Shown: positions 16,803 through 25,806 of the stretch, piece by piece | Layout of the letters: every line of letters starts with the position of its first letter | Position numbering within the stretch: position 1 is the stretch's first letter | Program-made: the position numbers and the translations under genes | From: Ferrimonas balearica | Lineage (GTDB): Bacteria > Pseudomonadota > Gammaproteobacteria > Enterobacterales > Shewanellaceae | DNA: 64,000 bases | Assembly: GCF_019802055.1 (NCBI RefSeq) | Contig: NZ_JAHVHW010000004.1 | Coordinates: forward strand, 682,001 to 746,000 | Direction: 5' to 3' | Notes under the pieces: generated by a model | The model's input: only the letters and a program-made list of their open reading frames with translations | The model's database searches: none | What the model was told of the DNA's origin: nothing

Positions 16803-18974
16803 TTATTTGGCCAGGGAGATGCCACGGCGGATAAGCAGCGCTTCGGTGGTCGGCTCATCGCCCTTGAAGCCCTTGTAGGTCTCCATCAGGTCCTGGCTGT
16901 TGCCCATGGAGAGGATCTTGTCCCGGAACAGCTGACCGCGCTCGCGGGTCAGACCACCGGTGTCGCGGATATGGGCGAACGCGTCCGCCGCCAGAATCTC
17001 ACTCCACAGGTAGGCGTAGTAACCGGCGGAGTAACCCCCCGCAAAGATGTGGGCAAAGTAGGTGGACTTGTAGCGCGGCGGGATGGCATCCAACTTCACA
17101 CCATGCTTCTCCAATGCCTTGGCTTCAAACCCGGCAACACTGTCGATCTTGGCGTCAGCACTGATGGTGTGCCACTCCATATCCAGCAGGGCGGAAGCCA
17201 GGTACTCCAGGGTGTCAAAGCCCAGGTTGAACTTGCTGGCCGCCATCACCTTGGCCAGCAGATCCGCCGGGATCGGCTCGCCGGTTTCCACGTGCTTGGC
17301 GTAGTTGGCGATCACCTCGGGGTGCACTGCCCAGTCTTCCTGGAAGGTGGAGGGGAACTCCACAAAGTCACGGGACACGTTGGTGCCTGCCAGGCTCGGG
17401 TAGGTCACGTCGGAGAACAGACCATGAACCGCGTGGCCCATCTCATGGAACATGGTGGTGGCTTCGTCGAAGCTGACCAACTGGGGCTGACCCTCACCGG
17501 CCTTCTCGATGTTCATCACGTTGACGATAACCGGCTGGGTGTTGAGCAGGTGGGACTGGCCCACGAACACGTTCATCCAGGCACCGCCACGCTTGCCTTC
17601 GCGGGCGTAGTAGTCGGCGTAGAACAGCGCCATGCTCTCGCCATCCTTATCGAAGATCTCATAGACCTCCACATCGGGATGGTAGGCCGGCAGATCAGGA
17701 CGGGGCTTGAAGGTGATGCCGTACTGGCGGTTCATGGTGTAGAACACGCCATCTTCCAGCACCTTGTCGAACACAAAGTACTTGGCCACTTCACCGGCAT
17801 CCAGGTTGAACTTCTGCTGACGCACCTTTTCGGCGTAGTAGAGCCAATCCCAGGCCTGAACTTCACCCTCAATGCCATCGGCAGCCATCATCTTGGCGAT
17901 GTCGTCCGCCTCTTTCTGAGCGTTGGCCACCACTTTCGGCACCATGGAGCCCAGCAGGTCCATCACAGTGTTCGGGTTCTTCGCCATCTGGGACTGCAAC
18001 TTGTATTCGGCCCAGTTGTTGAAACCAAACAGCGCGGCTTTCTCTGCACGCAGGGTGGCGATCTCGGTCAGGATCGCTTGGTTGTCCGCCTCACCGGAGG
18101 TGGCACGGAAAGCGGAAGCTTCCCACAGACGCTGACGCAGTTCGCGGTTTTCCAGGCTGGAGAGGGCGGCTTGACGGGTGGTGTTGGTCAGGGTCAGCAG
18201 GTAGCCCTCCTGGCCCCCTTTCTCTGCGGCGGCCTTGGCGGAAGCGATGGCGCCCTCAGAGAGACCGGCCAGTTGAGCCAGATCGGTCACCAGTACCGCG
18301 TTGCCCTGGCTGGCTGCCAGCAGGTTCTGGCCAAACTGGTTGGTCAGCTCGGACAGCTTCTTGTTCAGTTCACGAACCTTCAGCTTCTGCTCCGGAGTCA
18401 GATCGGCACCCGCGCGAACAAACTGCTCATAGGTCACTTCGGTCAGGCGCTGGGCTTCCGCATCCAGACCCAGCTCGGCGCGATGCTCATAGATCGCTTT
18501 TACCCGCTCAAACAGCTTGGCGTTGAGGTAGACGTTGTCCTGATGCTCAGCGAACTTCGGGCCCATTTCGGTTTCCAGGGCGCGACGAGCGTCGTTGCTG
18601 GTGGAGCTGGACAGGTTGTAGAAAACCATGGCAGTGCGAGTCAACAGGGCACCGCTCTTCTCCATCGCAACTAGGGTGTTCTCAAAAGTGGCCGCTTCCG
18701 GGTTGTTGGCGATGGCGTCGATCTCCGCCATATGTTCCGCCATGCCCGCTTCGAAGGCCGGCTTGAAGTGCTCATCGGTGATCTTGGTAAAGTCCGGCGC
18801 CTGGTACTGCAGGGTACTGGCGTGCTTAAACGGGTTGCTGTCCGGCAACTGGGCCGTCTGTGCGACCACTTCAACAGCGGTGGGGGCTTCAGCAACCGGT
18901 TGGGTGGGAGCATTGTCGGAGCAGGCGGCCAGACCCAGCACAATGCTGGAGGCCAGCAGAGTTTTACGTAACAT
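16803..18974 (-). CDS. M3 family metallopeptidase, Dcp-like lipoprotein
   Basis: 723 residues. The zinc-binding HEMGH motif is at 510-514, with the third Glu ligand in the usual downstream helix; the C-terminal ending (RRGISLAK) is typical of the peptidyl-dipeptidase Dcp / oligopeptidase A family. Unlike cytoplasmic E. coli Dcp it has a lipoprotein signal with the lipobox GLAACSDN; Ser at +2 predicts the outer membrane. It would act on short peptides in the periplasm. The start ATG has AAGGA upstream. Divergent from a LysR gene and ended by its own terminator, so probably monocistronic. Confidence 0.9.
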   Translation of the reverse strand: MLRKTLLASSIVLGLAACSDNAPTQPVAEAPTAVEVVAQTAQLPDSNPFKHASTLQYQAPDFTKITDEHFKPAFEAGMAEHMAEIDAIANNPEAATFENTLVAMEKSGALLTRTAMVFYNLSSSTSNDARRALETEMGPKFAEHQDNVYLNAKLFERVKAIYEHRAELGLDAEAQRLTEVTYEQFVRAGADLTPEQKLKVRELNKKLSELTNQFGQNLLAASQGNAVLVTDLAQLAGLSEGAIASAKAAAEKGGQEGYLLTLTNTTRQAALSSLENRELRQRLWEASAFRATSGEADNQAILTEIATLRAEKAALFGFNNWAEYKLQSQMAKNPNTVMDLLGSMVPKVVANAQKEADDIAKMMAADGIEGEVQAWDWLYYAEKVRQQKFNLDAGEVAKYFVFDKVLEDGVFYTMNRQYGITFKPRPDLPAYHPDVEVYEIFDKDGESMALFYADYYAREGKRGGAWMNVFVGQSHLLNTQPVIVNVMNIEKAGEGQPQLVSFDEATTMFHEMGHAVHGLFSDVTYPSLAGTNVSRDFVEFPSTFQEDWAVHPEVIANYAKHVETGEPIPADLLAKVMAASKFNLGFDTLEYLASALLDMEWHTISADAKIDSVAGFEAKALEKHGVKLDAIPPRYKSTYFAHIFAGGYSAGYYAYLWSEILAADAFAHIRDTGGLTRERGQLFRDKILSMGNSQDLMETYKGFKGDEPTTEALLIRRGISLAK

Positions 18975-19223
18975 TCTGTCGATCCTTGTCGTTAACTGCG
19001 GGCTGACCCAGCACCGAACTGCGGTGCCTTGCCGACAACCCGAAACATGAGTGAGTTGTTGTAGTTAGCGTTTTGTTGCGCACTTTCGGCAACGTGTCCG
19101 ACACATTATCTCAACAGCCAGCCACAGTTAAGTCACGGAAGTAACAAAGTGTGTTTTCAATCCCTTGCGTCCAATCGTCCGCTCGCCGACTATGGGACTC
19201 ATTCGCCGTAAGAGCCGCCCGCT

Positions 19224-20123
19224 ATGACCGCTTTCGACTGGAACCTGATACCCGTTTTTCTGGAGACCTACCGATGGCGCTCCTACACCAAGGCCGCGGA
19301 GGCGCTGGCCATGACCCAGCCCGGTGTCAGCGTGGCGATCAAGCGGCTGCAGAATCAGCTCGGCACTCCCCTGTTTATCCGGGAAGGTCGCGGCATCACC
19401 CCGACCCAGGCAGCGGTCCAGTTGGCTCGTTCGCTGGAACCCGCGATGGCCAGTGCGCAACAGGCGCTCACCAACCTGCGGGAGTTCGACCCCCTTCAGC
19501 CCCGTACCTTTATCCTTTCCACCGATGAAGTGATGACCCACCACCTGCTGGGTCAGATAGAACATAACGAGGCACTGGGCGCCTGTCGGCTGCAGCTGGA
19601 TCTCGCGCCTCATAGCGAAACCGAACTGGTGGAGCGAATGCTGCTCAATAAGGTGGACCTCGCCCTCGACTTTGATGGCCTGAACCACCCCACCCTATCG
19701 ATGGAGCCCCTGTTTGAAGATGAGATGGTGCTGATCTGCCGCGACGGACACCCCAGAGTGCAGGGGTCGGTCGACAAGGACCAGTACTTTACTGAGGAGC
19801 ATGTGGCCCTGAAGATCCGCCGCTCCGGCCGATACGCGGCGGACTACTTTACCGACACCCCGCTGATTCAGAGACGGATCCGCTGCGAGTGCGACTCCCT
19901 GCTGTCGATGATGGGGCTGGTCTCCAGCAGCGATTGTCTGGGTGTAGTCACCCGCAGCGTGGCGGACCGCTATGCCGTTGGCTTCCACCTCCAGCTGCTG
20001 CCGATACCCTTCCCCTCCCGCCGGGTCCGGCACGCCATGTACTGGCACCAGAGTCACACCCAGGACCCGGCCCATCAGTGGCTTCGGGCGCAGGTTCGGG
20101 CAATGTGCGGGAGTAATAGCTGA
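19224..20123 (+). CDS. LysR-family regulator, possible regulator of the alkylsulfatase
   Basis: 299 residues. The N-terminal winged helix has the recognition segment SYTKAAEALAMTQPGVS, followed by the effector-binding domain. It sits between the divergent M3 peptidase gene and the convergent alkylsulfatase gene. In P. aeruginosa the LysR protein SdsB1 is encoded beside the alkylsulfatase gene sdsA1 and activates it; the same pairing here, with a LysR-type box before the sulfatase, makes that role plausible. Control of the divergent peptidase is the alternative. No strong ribosome-binding site is seen; ATG at 19224 matches the family start. Confidence 0.85.
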   Translation: MTAFDWNLIPVFLETYRWRSYTKAAEALAMTQPGVSVAIKRLQNQLGTPLFIREGRGITPTQAAVQLARSLEPAMASAQQALTNLREFDPLQPRTFILSTDEVMTHHLLGQIEHNEALGACRLQLDLAPHSETELVERMLLNKVDLALDFDGLNHPTLSMEPLFEDEMVLICRDGHPRVQGSVDKDQYFTEEHVALKIRRSGRYAADYFTDTPLIQRRIRCECDSLLSMMGLVSSSDCLGVVTRSVADRYAVGFHLQLLPIPFPSRRVRHAMYWHQSHTQDPAHQWLRAQVRAMCGSNS

Positions 20124-20164
20124 AAAAAGAACGCCCCCGGGACCGAGGTACCGGGGGCGTTTTA
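20124..20164. terminator. Bidirectional terminator between LysR and alkylsulfatase genes
   Basis: A 10-bp stem ACGCCCCCGG/CCGGGGGCGT (20131-20160, 10-base loop) is flanked by TTTAT on one side and a run of A on the other (T-rich on the minus strand). Confidence 0.85.
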
Positions 20165-20177
20165 TCAGGGCCCTGAC

Positions 20178-22166
20178 TTAGCGGGACTGAGTGGGCATGG
20201 GCACGATATCGAAGTCGCTTTCAAAGGTGTCCAGCACCCCTTTCAGCTGCTCCAGATACTTGGCCTCGCCCTCAATCTTGGAGACCTCAGCCAGTGCCAC
20301 CTGGCCCAGCAGCACCCGGGTCAGATCCTGCTTGCTGACGCTGAGGGTCAGGTCCGCTTCTACCGGCTCCGCCAGCTGGATATTGGCCATGTTGGCGTTG
20401 CTCACCTCGCCGTAGTACACCTCGTTGAGGTCCGGATGAATCAGCTGGAAGCTGAAGTCCAGGTTCGCGGCTTCCGCCTTCGGCCCATTCAGACGCACCG
20501 CCAGGTAATCCAGCAGCAGGCCGGTGGGGGTGTTGGCAATCACATCCGGCGACGCCGCTTTCAGGCTCTCGGCCACATGGCCGGTGCGCAGCTCATACGC
20601 CCCCTGCAGGTAGCTGTTTCGCCACGCCATGGTTTCCGACTGGTAACCCTGCTGCTCGTAGCTGTCCGCCAGCAGATTGCGGGCTTTTGCATTATCCGGG
20701 TCACAGGTCACCACATCGTTCAGCAACTGGCTGGCCTGTTGGTACTCACCCGCTTCAAAGTGGCGTTTACCGGCCGCCATCAGGGTGTCAGCGCCCGCCG
20801 CTTCCACGTAGGTGCAGGACTTGTCCTGAGTGGCCAGCGGATTGACGTTGACCGGGTTCATATCGTGGTAGCCCAGGTAGAGGTTCACTACCGCACGAGC
20901 ATTATGGCTGTAGGAGCCGTGATAGCCGTTGGTGTGCCAGGTGTTGAACTGGCTCTCGGGCACAATCTTCTCAATGGCGCGACCCACATCATGGATGGTC
21001 ACTCCATGGTTGGCCAGACGCATCGACTGGTTGTGCACAAAACCGTAGTTGTCCCGCTGCAGCGTCAGGTAATCACTGACCGCTTCCTTACCCCAGACCG
21101 GGGCAGAGTGCGCGGCGTGGATGTTGTCCACCTTGCCACTGTCGACAAAGCGCAGCTTCAGCTCGGTCAGGTACTTGGTCCAGACCAGAGCGTCCCGAAC
21201 CTTGGCGCCACGGAAGGTGTAGATGTTGTGCTGGCCATCGTAGGTCAGCTCCGCGGTGTTGAGGCTGCGGTACTTGGGCAGGTAAGCCACCATCTCAGCA
21301 GGCGCTTCCGCACCGGGCATATTGATCAGCAGGATCTCCAGGCCATCGATGGTCACCCAACGCTCCCGCTCGCCGATCTCCTCAGTCGGCGCCACCAGGG
21401 TCACCATGCCATCGGAGGTGCCCAGGCCCAGGGCGTTATCCACGATCCCTTCGGTGCTGTTGGGCAGGGTGGTGCCGTACTGGTACTGCGCACGGCGCCC
21501 CATGGCGTTACCACCAATCATGTTCTCGTCCGCCAGCTCCTTGAGGAAGCCATCGGGGGCCAGGATCGGACCGCTGAAGCTCTCATCAATGATGCCGCGG
21601 GAACCACCGAAGTGGTCGATGTGCATATGGCTGTAGATCACCCCGGTGATGCGGTGCTCACCGTTGATCTTGGGCAGGTGCTGCTTGGCAAAATCCCAGG
21701 CCGCTGCCGCCGCTTTGTCGGACAGCAGGGGGTCGTGGATGACGTAGCCGTTGTCAGAGCGGTAGATGGTCATGTTAGAGAGGTCCGCCCCCCGAACCTG
21801 GTAGACGCCATCCGTCACCTCGTACAGGCCACCCGCCGCGTAGTTCAGCATCCCCTGACGCCACAGTGAGGGGTTCACCGTCGGCGGCAGATCCTTCACG
21901 CTCATGGCGTCCATGTAGTCGAACTTGGCTTTCAGTTCACCGGCAGCATGAGTGCCGAACTCGGCGATCAGGCCACGCTGGGTCCGCTCAAAGGCGGTGG
22001 TGTCCTTCCAGGGCAGCTTTTTGGCCAAAGCGGCGTTGGCCGCGATGGTATGCTCGCTGGCGGGTTTCCCCTGGTAGTTTTCGATGCCCACCATGCCATC
22101 GGCCAGAGCCGGCAGAGACAGGGCAGCGCAGAGAGACAGAGCGACAACAGACGGTTTTGCAGACAT
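20178..22166 (-). CDS. Exported linear alkylsulfatase (SdsA1/BDS1 type)
   Basis: 662 residues: signal peptide (LSLCAALSLPALA), metallo-beta-lactamase domain with the zinc motif HMHIDHFGG (His180, His182, Asp184, His185), then a helical dimerisation domain (about 430-530) and a C-terminal SCP2-like domain that binds the alkyl chain. This order is that of the SDS-hydrolysing SdsA1 of P. aeruginosa. It should cleave primary alkyl sulfates to alcohol and sulfate in the periplasm. The conserved NTWHTNGYHGSYSHNARA segment is diagnostic for the family. A palindromic LysR box lies about 106 bases before the start and a LysR gene lies at its 3' side. Confidence 0.9.
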   Translation of the reverse strand: MSAKPSVVALSLCAALSLPALADGMVGIENYQGKPASEHTIAANAALAKKLPWKDTTAFERTQRGLIAEFGTHAAGELKAKFDYMDAMSVKDLPPTVNPSLWRQGMLNYAAGGLYEVTDGVYQVRGADLSNMTIYRSDNGYVIHDPLLSDKAAAAAWDFAKQHLPKINGEHRITGVIYSHMHIDHFGGSRGIIDESFSGPILAPDGFLKELADENMIGGNAMGRRAQYQYGTTLPNSTEGIVDNALGLGTSDGMVTLVAPTEEIGERERWVTIDGLEILLINMPGAEAPAEMVAYLPKYRSLNTAELTYDGQHNIYTFRGAKVRDALVWTKYLTELKLRFVDSGKVDNIHAAHSAPVWGKEAVSDYLTLQRDNYGFVHNQSMRLANHGVTIHDVGRAIEKIVPESQFNTWHTNGYHGSYSHNARAVVNLYLGYHDMNPVNVNPLATQDKSCTYVEAAGADTLMAAGKRHFEAGEYQQASQLLNDVVTCDPDNAKARNLLADSYEQQGYQSETMAWRNSYLQGAYELRTGHVAESLKAASPDVIANTPTGLLLDYLAVRLNGPKAEAANLDFSFQLIHPDLNEVYYGEVSNANMANIQLAEPVEADLTLSVSKQDLTRVLLGQVALAEVSKIEGEAKYLEQLKGVLDTFESDFDIVPMPTQSR

Positions 22167-22271
22167 GAGCGTCCTCCAGAAAAGACTCCGTTCAATCGGA
22201 ACGGCGGGATTTCGTTGGAGGCAGTATGCAAAACCGTATGGTGTGGATGCAGTCGGCTTCGGCTATTTCAG

Positions 22272-22290
22272 ACATAACTAATGGTTATGT
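22272..22290. promoter_or_regulatory. LysR-type operator before the alkylsulfatase gene
   Basis: Perfect 7-5-7 inverted repeat ACATAAC-N5-GTTATGT. Its core ATAAC-N5-GTTAT is a T-N11-A box, the classical LysR binding pattern. It is the only long palindrome in the 150-base gap between the DJ-1 gene and the sulfatase gene. Confidence 0.55.
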
Positions 22291-22316
22291 TTAACGCCAC
22301 CGAATCCCAACTGATA

Positions 22317-23048
22317 TTAGGAAGCCGTCCCCCAGGTAATGGCAAAGGGATCGTTATCGGGGTCGGGGTTCCAGGGGTACTCAGCGATTTCGGCAATCTG
22401 CCGGGCCACTGCCTCCCCCCGCAGTTCGGCAATCAGAGCCAGTGCCGCATCCGTTCCGGCCGATACCCCGGAGGAGCTGGTCAGGTTGCCGTCCTGTACC
22501 CAGCGGGCCCGTCCCTGCCAATCGGCTTCAGGAGCCAGTGAGGCGACCCAGGAGAACGCCGCTTTATTGGTGGTGGCGCGTTTGCCATCCAGCAGCCCGG
22601 CCTTGGCCAGCAGGGCGGCACCGGTACAGACGGACAGCACTCGCTCACTCATCAGCGCCTGGCGGCGGATCAGCTCGATCAACTGCGGCTGTTGCACCAG
22701 AGAGCGGGTGCCCAGGCCACCGGGCACCAGGAACAGATCCAGCGGCTCCAGTTGTTCGAGTGGTCGGTCTACCACAACTCTGGGGCCCTGAAATGATCGG
22801 GCCACGGAGCCAAGGCCAATCAGCTGGATCTCCACGTCCGCCACATGGCCCAGCATTTCGACCGGCCCCTGCAGATCCAGGGTTTCGTAATCATCAAAGA
22901 CCAACGCCCCAATCCGATAGTGACCCGGTGTCACCTTTCCGGCCTGGCGCTCCTGAATGCGCAGTTGCGGGGCTTCCGCCGCCCAGGGCTGCGCCGCCGC
23001 AGCCAGTGTCGCCGCCCCCATGGCGGCCATAAATCCTCGTCGGTTCAT
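22317..23048 (-). CDS. Tat-exported DJ-1/PfpI family protein
   Basis: 243 residues. The N-terminus MNRRGFMAAMGAATLAAAA is a twin-arginine signal (RR at residues 3-4, hydrophobic stretch, AWAA-type cleavage), so the protein is exported folded. The body is a DJ-1/PfpI domain with the nucleophilic Cys in VLSVCTGAALLAKAGLLDG and the following KRATTNKAAF, which resembles isonitrile hydratase and the amidase-like half of FtrA/GATase1 regulators. AAGGAG precedes ATG at 23048. Activity and substrate are unknown. It lies upstream of the alkylsulfatase on the same strand, but the gap with a LysR box suggests separate control. Confidence 0.83.
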   Translation of the reverse strand: MNRRGFMAAMGAATLAAAAQPWAAEAPQLRIQERQAGKVTPGHYRIGALVFDDYETLDLQGPVEMLGHVADVEIQLIGLGSVARSFQGPRVVVDRPLEQLEPLDLFLVPGGLGTRSLVQQPQLIELIRRQALMSERVLSVCTGAALLAKAGLLDGKRATTNKAAFSWVASLAPEADWQGRARWVQDGNLTSSSGVSAGTDAALALIAELRGEAVARQIAEIAEYPWNPDPDNDPFAITWGTAS

Positions 23049-23196
23049 CGTGTGCTCCTTCTGGCGTAATGGCGTTTGAGAGGCTCGCCAAAGCACACGG
23101 TTCCCGCCAATTGCGCTGCAATCCGGAAGAACCAAAACCGGCTCACAGGCCGGTACCGAATAAATGAATCGAATTACGGTTTCGTGGATTCGCCGT

Positions 23197-24150
23197 TCAG
23201 CGTGGTGCGCCGTCCAGCAAACGGGTTTTCAGCCAACTGAAGGGCAGCTTGGCCAACCGGCGACGTCCCATCTCCCGCCAGAATCGCTGACTGTCCAGCG
23301 GCAGGGTGCCGCCGCAATGGCGATTGTAGAGTTCACACCACTCATGGTGGGTAAACTCATTGACCCGCTTTTTGCTTCGCAGTGAGGCCTGACGCAGCCC
23401 CAGTCCAATCTCTGAGGGTTCGTCCAGCAGCAGGTTACTGGCCACAAACTTATCCCAGTAATCGTGCGCCGCCGCATCCCCCGCGACCCGGCGATGAATC
23501 ATCGGTGCTTTGGGGTCCAGTGCCAGCATCCAGAGCTGGCAGATGACCTGCTCCGCCTCCAGGGGCACCTGCCCCCGCTTCAGCTTGTGGAAGCCATCCA
23601 GCAAATCCCCGGCAAAGGGTTGCTCCTCAAACAGCGGCTGGTCCCATATCCTGAGCAGATCTTCCGTGCGGCCGTAGTAGAAGAAGTCGCTGGGGTGGTA
23701 GAGGATCCGGTGGCCCTTGGAGTAGCGCCGGAACAGGTTGGCGTTGATCACCACCCGCTCAGCGAACTGGGTGAAATCGGGATGGCGCAGGGGGTAGTCC
23801 TGCTGCCGCACAACGAACTGACTCCCGGACAGATAGTTATCAGAGCGCAGCTTAACGGCGTAGTCAGTACTGACTTTTCTCAGCCCCTCACGGGTAGAAA
23901 CCAACTGGCGGTGGTAGTTGCGGGGGCAGTAGGGATCGGCGTTGGAACCCGGATCCTCGCTCTCCACCAACAGGTCGTAATCAAGCCCGGAGAGATCCTG
24001 GCCCGGCCAGGTGGAGAGAATCAGCGTGGCACCGGGAAGGTGTTCACGCACGCTGTTGAGGCAACGCTCGGTGATGCCCGCTTCCATGCCCCGTCCCTGA
24101 TACGCCTGTACCGGTCCCTGTACGACGACACTGATCTGCTCAAAGGCCAC
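23197..24150 (-). CDS. WavE-family lipopolysaccharide synthesis protein
   Basis: 317 residues. It matches the WavE family from V. cholerae lipopolysaccharide core synthesis: N-terminal ISVVVQGPV, then TERCLNSVREHLPGATLILS, and KLRSDNYLSG, a DxD-like motif in a GT-A-type fold. A role as glycosyltransferase in surface polysaccharide synthesis is inferred; donor and acceptor are unknown. It starts with GTG at 24150 behind AGGAGAG, and lies 22 bases after the zinc-ribbon gene, so it may be the last gene of the run that begins with the DUF2797 gene. It stands alone, not in a visible LPS cluster. Confidence 0.82.
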   Translation of the reverse strand: MAFEQISVVVQGPVQAYQGRGMEAGITERCLNSVREHLPGATLILSTWPGQDLSGLDYDLLVESEDPGSNADPYCPRNYHRQLVSTREGLRKVSTDYAVKLRSDNYLSGSQFVVRQQDYPLRHPDFTQFAERVVINANLFRRYSKGHRILYHPSDFFYYGRTEDLLRIWDQPLFEEQPFAGDLLDGFHKLKRGQVPLEAEQVICQLWMLALDPKAPMIHRRVAGDAAAHDYWDKFVASNLLLDEPSEIGLGLRQASLRSKKRVNEFTHHEWCELYNRHCGGTLPLDSQRFWREMGRRRLAKLPFSWLKTRLLDGAPR

Positions 24151-24172
24151 GGCCTCTCTCCTGTTCCTGGGG

Positions 24173-24424
24173 TTACTTTACTGAGACTTTGCCACCCACC
24201 ATCTTAAACGCCGGGGTGCCCCGCACCAGGGTGTCCCGGGCAAACTGGCTGCCGCAACCGGGGCAGATCCCCGGCTCGGTGGTGAAGTCCTCGGTGATGC
24301 GCTCCTTAAAGCACTTCACCAGCGCCCCCTTGCCGCCCTTGCGGTAACGGTAGAGCGGGGCGCGGCAGCGGGCGCAGCGGATATCGACAGTGGTGCTTGG
24401 GCCCTTTTTATTGGGTTTGGCCAT
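24173..24424 (-). CDS. Small zinc-ribbon protein
   Basis: 83 residues. Two CxxC knuckles, IRCARCRAPL (about 16-23) and GICPGCGSQF (about 53-62), make a zinc ribbon; the linker is basic (YRKGGKGALVKC). No further family is recognised. Its ATG overlaps the stop of the yaiI homologue (TGATG), so the two are translationally coupled. A nucleic-acid-binding role is inferred from the fold and charge only. Confidence 0.72.
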   Translation of the reverse strand: MAKPNKKGPSTTVDIRCARCRAPLYRYRKGGKGALVKCFKERITEDFTTEPGICPGCGSQFARDTLVRGTPAFKMVGGKVSVK

Positions 24425-24891
24425 CAGCCCTGACGCACCGCTTTGGCCAGGTAGCGATCCAGCGCGTTGGCAAACGCCATCCGTTCGGTCTGGGACAGAG
24501 GCGGTGGCCCACCGGTCTGCACGCCGCTCGAGCGCAGGGTGTCCATAAAGTCGCGCATATTGAGCCGGGCCCGGATGTTGTGGACCGTATAGAGCTCACC
24601 ACGGGGGTTGAGCGCCACACCGCCCTTCTCAATCACCTCGGCCGCCAGGGGGATGTCGGCGGTCACCACCAGGTCCCCCTTTTTTACCCGACGCACAATT
24701 TCGTTGTCCGCCACATCAAAGCCCGCCTCAACCCGCAGGGTGCGAATATGGGGGCTGGGGGGCACGGACAGCGGCTGATTGGCCACCAGCAACAGCGCCA
24801 GCCCGGTGCGATCCGCTGCCCGGTAGAGAATCTCTTTGATCACCTTGGGGCAGGCGTCCGCATCCACGTAGAGGCAGGGTTGCTCAGTCAT
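24424..24891 (-). CDS. YaiI/YqxD family protein (UPF0178)
   Basis: 155 residues, the full length of the DUF188 family. Conserved features are [14 protein letters not shown] at the N-terminus, [26 protein letters not shown] and [13 protein letters not shown]. The Asp-rich pattern DADAC...DVADNEI...TADIPLA resembles the acidic metal-binding sites of PIN-like nucleases, with which the family has been grouped; no activity has been shown to my knowledge. It overlaps the upstream DUF2797 gene by 8 bases and the downstream zinc-ribbon gene by one, so all three are probably co-translated. Confidence 0.88.
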   Translation of the reverse strand: MTEQPCLYVDADACPKVIKEILYRAADRTGLALLLVANQPLSVPPSPHIRTLRVEAGFDVADNEIVRRVKKGDLVVTADIPLAAEVIEKGGVALNPRGELYTVHNIRARLNMRDFMDTLRSSGVQTGGPPPLSQTERMAFANALDRYLAKAVRQG

Positions 24892-25699
24892 GAGAGACCG
24901 CCACTTCGTATCCGGTGAACTTGCGGATGTTGATAACGCCGGTGTCGAAGATCAGGTACTGCCCTTTGATGCCCTGCAACACACCGCTGACTTCCGGCTT
25001 CTTGTCGAAGTTGTGGGACGCGATCTTGCTGGGGTAAAGGTCCACCGGGTAGTCGATATTCACCACCGCTTCATCCAGGCGTTCAATGGCGTCCACGCCA
25101 AATTGTGCGCCCAGCGCCGTCAGCTTCTCCTCAATGGCGGGCAACAGACGCTCCGCCTCCGCTTTGAGATCGATCGCCTCACCCGCCCCTTTGAGCATGG
25201 CGCGCCAGTTGGTCTTGTCCGCCACCAGTTTGGCTAGCTCGACCTCTACCAGACCGGAAAGCTGACGGGTTGCCACTTTCAGAATGGGCAGCGCTTGCGT
25301 CGCCCCCTGATCCAGCCAGCGGGTAGGCACCTGGCTGTGACGAGTGATGCCCACTTTTAGCCCGGATGTGTTTGCAAGGTAAACAAAATGGGGGATCATG
25401 CAGTGCGTTTCACCCCACTCGGGCTCCCGGCAGGTGCCCTGAGCAAAGTGACAGGTCTCCGGCTTCATGATGCACATGTCGCAGCGGGCCAGCTTCTTCA
25501 TGCAGGGAAAGCAGTGTCCCTGTGAGTAGCTTTTGCTGGTCTTGCGACCGCAGGCGTCACAGTAGATGTTGCCGGTGAAATTCAGGGTCAGGGATTGGCC
25601 AATCAACCCGTTGAGCGGCAGGCGGTCGTCGCCCACTTTCAGTTGATACTGAGCGGGCTGCCCCAGTTGGGCCGCCATTTTGGAGAGGGTGCCTTGCAT
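24884..25699 (-). CDS. DUF2797 protein (zinc-binding, GIY-YIG-like)
   Basis: 271 residues. The N-terminal third has at least three cysteine pairs (YCDACG, HCFPCM, CDMCIM) plus further Cys/His in CHFAQGTC and THCM, so a multi-zinc module is likely. The middle segment [16 protein letters not shown] followed by RWLDQGA resembles the core of the GIY-YIG nuclease fold (VY...G...KVGI then R), though catalytic capacity is not assured. ATG at 25699 has AAGGAGT upstream; a longer frame to 25738 is unsupported. First gene of an overlapping minus-strand trio with yaiI and the zinc ribbon. Function unknown. Confidence 0.82.
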   Translation of the reverse strand: MQGTLSKMAAQLGQPAQYQLKVGDDRLPLNGLIGQSLTLNFTGNIYCDACGRKTSKSYSQGHCFPCMKKLARCDMCIMKPETCHFAQGTCREPEWGETHCMIPHFVYLANTSGLKVGITRHSQVPTRWLDQGATQALPILKVATRQLSGLVEVELAKLVADKTNWRAMLKGAGEAIDLKAEAERLLPAIEEKLTALGAQFGVDAIERLDEAVVNIDYPVDLYPSKIASHNFDKKPEVSGVLQGIKGQYLIFDTGVINIRKFTGYEVAVSHD

Positions 25700-25806
25700 G
25701 GCAAGCGTACTCCTTGGGGAAAAACCCCAGTGTACCAACCCCCGCCAGCCAATCCCAAGGCCCGCCCGAGCAAAACCCGTTTATCCATTAAGGAGTGTCC
25801 AGGTTC

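Noticed and set aside
9379..18674. Very long open frames antisense to the propeller lipoprotein (9379-11130), patatin (11626-13662) and M3 peptidase (15945-18674) genes
   Set aside because: They arise from GC-rich codon bias on the opposite strand; they lack signals, ribosome-binding sites and any recognisable family, while the genes opposite are certain.
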